Source: Kordia sp. TARA_039_SRF
GTDB lineage: Bacteria > Bacteroidota > Bacteroidia > Flavobacteriales > Flavobacteriaceae
Length of the DNA stretch: 64,000 nt
Assembly: GCA_006383075.2 (NCBI GenBank)
Contig: SMNH02000002.1
Location: forward strand, 321,127 to 385,126
Direction: 5' to 3'
The translations under genes and the position numbers were made by a program. Position 1 is the first letter of the stretch. The number at the start of each line of letters is the position of its first letter. This document shows positions 61,583 to 64,000 of this stretch, in pieces. The notes beneath the pieces were generated by a model. It did not search any database. It saw only the letters and a list, made by a program, of their open reading frames with translations, and was not told the DNA's origin.

Positions 61583-64000
61583 ATGAAAAAACTAATCCTA
61601 CTTCTACTCGTTTTTTCCGTATGGAACATTTCGGCACAGGAATTTTCTATGGAAACCGTAAAAAACATGAAACCGCGTAATATTGGTCCTGGCGGAATGA
61701 GCGGACGTGTGACGGCTATTGATGTCGTTACCGAAAATCCTGATGTAATGTACGTCGGAACAGCTTCTGGCGGACTTTGGAAATCTACTTCAGGAGGCAT
61801 CAAATGGGAACCGATTTTTGACAAAGAAGTCACCGCTTCTGTCGGTGCCGTTGCCATTCAACAATCCAATCCGAGCGTAATTTGGGTAGGAACTGGTGAA
61901 GGAAATCCTCGAAACAGTCTCAACGGCGGTTACGGAATTTACAAATCCTTAGATGGTGGAAAAAACTGGAAACTCATGGGATTGGAAAAAACCCGTCACA
62001 TTCATCGTGTAATTATTGATCCAACAAATCCTGATATTGTTTATGTAGCTGCCATTGGTTCTCCGTGGGGTGAACATCCAGAACGCGGCGTTTACAAAAC
62101 GACTGACGGTGGCGAAACGTGGTCAAAAATTCTATTCGCTAATAACAAAACTGGTGCAGCCGATTTGGTGATGGACCCAACAAATCCAAACAAACTCATC
62201 GCTGCCATGTGGGAACACAAACGCGATCCGTGGTTTTTCAAATCTGGTGGTGAAGGTTCTGGATTACACATTACACATGATGGTGGAAAAACTTGGAAAA
62301 AACTAACCGATAAAGAAGGATTGCCAAAAGGTGATTTGGGACGTATCGGAGTTGCCATCGCGCCAAGCAGTCCAAACGTAATATACGCACTGATTGAAGC
62401 TAAAAAGAACGCACTCTACAAAAGTACGGATGGTGGATTCAAATGGACAAAAGTGAATGACAAATCAGGTATTGGAAATCGTCCGTTTTATTACTCTGAA
62501 ATCTATGTCGACCCACAAAACGAAAACAGACTCTATACCATTTTTACGTATGTGAATGTTTCGGAAGATGGCGGAAAAAGCTTTCGTCAATTGATGCCAG
62601 CGTATGGCGTAAGCAATGGTGTGCATCCAGATCATCACGCATGGTGGATTCATCCAAACAACGGAAAATTTATGATTGACGGAAACGATGGTGGAATGAA
62701 TATTACCAAAGACCGTGGCGAAACATGGCGTTTTATAGGAAATTTGCCTGTCGCGCAATTCTATCACATCAATGTAGACAATGAATATCCGTACAATGTA
62801 TATGGCGGAATGCAAGATAACGGTTCATGGCGCGGCCCTGCGTATGTATGGCGTGCGCAAGGAATTCGCAATTCATATTGGCAAGAAATTTCGTTTGGGG
62901 ATGGATTTGACGTCGTGCCAGATAAAGACAATTCGCGTTACGGTTGGTCCATGAGTCAACAAGGTTTTGTGTCGCGCTACGATTGGAAAACAGGAAACAA
63001 TTATACCGTGCGACCAACGCATCCAGACCCAGATGTAAAACTACGTTTCAATTGGAATGCAGCGATTAATATTGATCCTTTTGACAATAATACACTCTAT
63101 TTTGGAAGTCAGTTTGTGCATAAAAGTACGGACAAAGGTTTAACATGGGAAGTGATTTCTCCAGATTTATCTACGAACGATCCTGAAAAATTAAAACAAG
63201 CAGAAAGTGGCGGATTGACCATGGATGCTACAGGCGCTGAAAATCACTGTACCGTGTTGGTGATAGAACCTTCTCCGTTAGAACGAAATATGTTATGGGC
63301 AGCTACTGATGACGGACGTGTTCATATAACACGCAATGGTGGACAAGAATGGACAGAAGTGACCAAAAATATTAAAGGATTGCCACAAGGAAGCTGGATT
63401 GTACAAGTAAAAGCTTCCAACAAAAGACAAGGAGAAGCACTATTAGTTGCCAACGATTACCGTCGTTTCAACTACGAACCGTATGCGTACCGAACTACCA
63501 ATTATGGTAAAACTTGGGAGCGTATTGTAGATGCTTCCGATGTAAAAAGCTATACCCTTTCTATTGTGGAAGATCCTGAAAATAGAAACTTACTGTTCTT
63601 AGGAACGGACGACGGTTTGTATATTTCCTTAGATGCTGGAAACAAATGGCAAAAATGGACGGCTGGCTATCCAACAGTTTCTACCAAAGATTTGGTAATT
63701 CAGCCACGTGAGCACGATTTAGTGATTGGAACTTTTGGAAGAGCGGCGTGGGTTTTAGACGATATTCGTCCGTTGCGTGCTATTGCGCGTGATCAGAGTA
63801 TTTTGTCTAAAAACATCGCATTATTTCAACCACCAACTGCTTATCAAGCAGCATATCAACAACCTACGGGAAGTCGTTTTGGTGCTGATGCGATGTATCA
63901 AGGTGAAAACAAACGTGGTGGCGCAATGATTTCGTACTATTTCAACAAAAAAGAAATGTCGAAATCAGATGCGAAAACCAAGAAGAAAGATACAGAAACT
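61583..64000 (+). CDS. BNR/VPS10-like secreted protein, partial
   Basis: The ATG at 61583 opens a frame of 806 codons that reaches the window end without a stop, so the C-terminus is missing. Signal peptide to about residue 18 (LLVFSVWNISAQ). The mature part is built of BNR/YCF48/VPS10-type propeller repeats with the Asp-box-like pattern SxDGGxxW: KSLDGGKNWKL, KTTDGGETWSK, ITHDGGKTWKK, KSTDGGFKWTK, ITKDRGETWRF, RNGGQEWTE, TTNYGKTWER and SLDAGNKWQKW. DPTNPDIVYV and MGMQDNGSW-like segments fit the sortilin-like group of secreted Bacteroidetes proteins. Enzyme action is not implied. Confidence 0.85.
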   Translation, partial: MKKLILLLLVFSVWNISAQEFSMETVKNMKPRNIGPGGMSGRVTAIDVVTENPDVMYVGTASGGLWKSTSGGIKWEPIFDKEVTASVGAVAIQQSNPSVIWVGTGEGNPRNSLNGGYGIYKSLDGGKNWKLMGLEKTRHIHRVIIDPTNPDIVYVAAIGSPWGEHPERGVYKTTDGGETWSKILFANNKTGAADLVMDPTNPNKLIAAMWEHKRDPWFFKSGGEGSGLHITHDGGKTWKKLTDKEGLPKGDLGRIGVAIAPSSPNVIYALIEAKKNALYKSTDGGFKWTKVNDKSGIGNRPFYYSEIYVDPQNENRLYTIFTYVNVSEDGGKSFRQLMPAYGVSNGVHPDHHAWWIHPNNGKFMIDGNDGGMNITKDRGETWRFIGNLPVAQFYHINVDNEYPYNVYGGMQDNGSWRGPAYVWRAQGIRNSYWQEISFGDGFDVVPDKDNSRYGWSMSQQGFVSRYDWKTGNNYTVRPTHPDPDVKLRFNWNAAINIDPFDNNTLYFGSQFVHKSTDKGLTWEVISPDLSTNDPEKLKQAESGGLTMDATGAENHCTVLVIEPSPLERNMLWAATDDGRVHITRNGGQEWTEVTKNIKGLPQGSWIVQVKASNKRQGEALLVANDYRRFNYEPYAYRTTNYGKTWERIVDASDVKSYTLSIVEDPENRNLLFLGTDDGLYISLDAGNKWQKWTAGYPTVSTKDLVIQPREHDLVIGTFGRAAWVLDDIRPLRAIARDQSILSKNIALFQPPTAYQAAYQQPTGSRFGADAMYQGENKRGGAMISYYFNKKEMSKSDAKTKKKDTET

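Overview
The window looks like chromosomal DNA of a marine Flavobacteriaceae bacterium, possibly close to Kordia; the genus is a guess from gene content and style. Support comes from low GC, many Bacteroidetes-type promoters with the -7 box TAnnTTTG, almost no Shine-Dalgarno sequences, single-gene PurL of the long type, PAS/LuxR and AraC regulators, lipoproteins with Bacteroidetes-style lipoboxes, WD40/TolB amidohydrolases and BNR-repeat secreted proteins. No rRNA, tRNA, CRISPR array or transposase was seen.

Layout. 1-3.6 kb: a compact signalling-like locus with a NHLP-leader RiPP precursor, a small AraC protein, a FeeM/LuxI-like N-acyltransferase, a divergent PAS-LuxR regulator and a ThiF/E1-like adenylyltransferase. 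Two related 16-bp palindromes lie in its two control regions. 3.8-18 kb: methyltransferase, GH8 glycosidase lipoprotein, ABC-F ATPase, Crp regulator with a DJ-1/PfpI lipoprotein, metallophosphoesterase, fumC and purL. 18.2-27.2 kb: a fatty-acid degradation block (fadD, marR, fadJ-like, fadA, acyl-CoA dehydrogenase). Its two gene gaps have each received a four-helix-bundle gene, flanked by inverted heptad repeats; one copy is broken by a 5-bp duplication. 27.3-30.6 kb: accessory DNA with a prokaryotic-YEATS membrane protein and an unknown zinc-ribbon-like protein in cassette-like units bounded by matched inverted boxes reminiscent of attC, then a NERD-domain protein.

30.7-40.2 kb: an rRNA methyltransferase, a secreted metalloprotease with DUF7477-like repeats, a small secreted repeat protein, two AraC regulators with oxidoreductase and VOC genes, and small membrane or lipoproteins. 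40.3-49.8 kb: a minus-strand block of periplasmic serine hydrolases (S41, two beta-lactamase-fold enzymes, an alpha/beta hydrolase), two outer-membrane-type proteins, an acetyltransferase and an SDR. Three transcription units in it share one promoter architecture, an ATCGTTCTGAATTATAATTT-like site exactly 18 bp from a -7 box, next to a TolB-N/TPR/AraC regulator gene. 50.2-54.7 kb: WD40-like protein, M28 peptidase, YdeI family protein and an APC permease.

54.7-57.7 kb: a three-gene operon encoding a DNA/RNA non-specific endonuclease, a membrane-anchored CHAT (caspase-like) protease and a membrane coiled-coil protein. It is a strong candidate for an uncharacterised protease/nuclease effector system. 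58-64 kb: a TolB-amidohydrolase and the first 806 codons of a BNR/VPS10-like secreted protein that runs off the window.

The best leads for undescribed biology are the CHAT/nuclease operon, the acyltransferase/PAS-LuxR/ThiF/RiPP locus with its palindromes, the shared-promoter hydrolase regulon, the heptad-flanked four-helix-bundle cassettes and the attC-like cassette boundaries. All functional statements rest on reading the translated sequences and on family knowledge; no database search was run.
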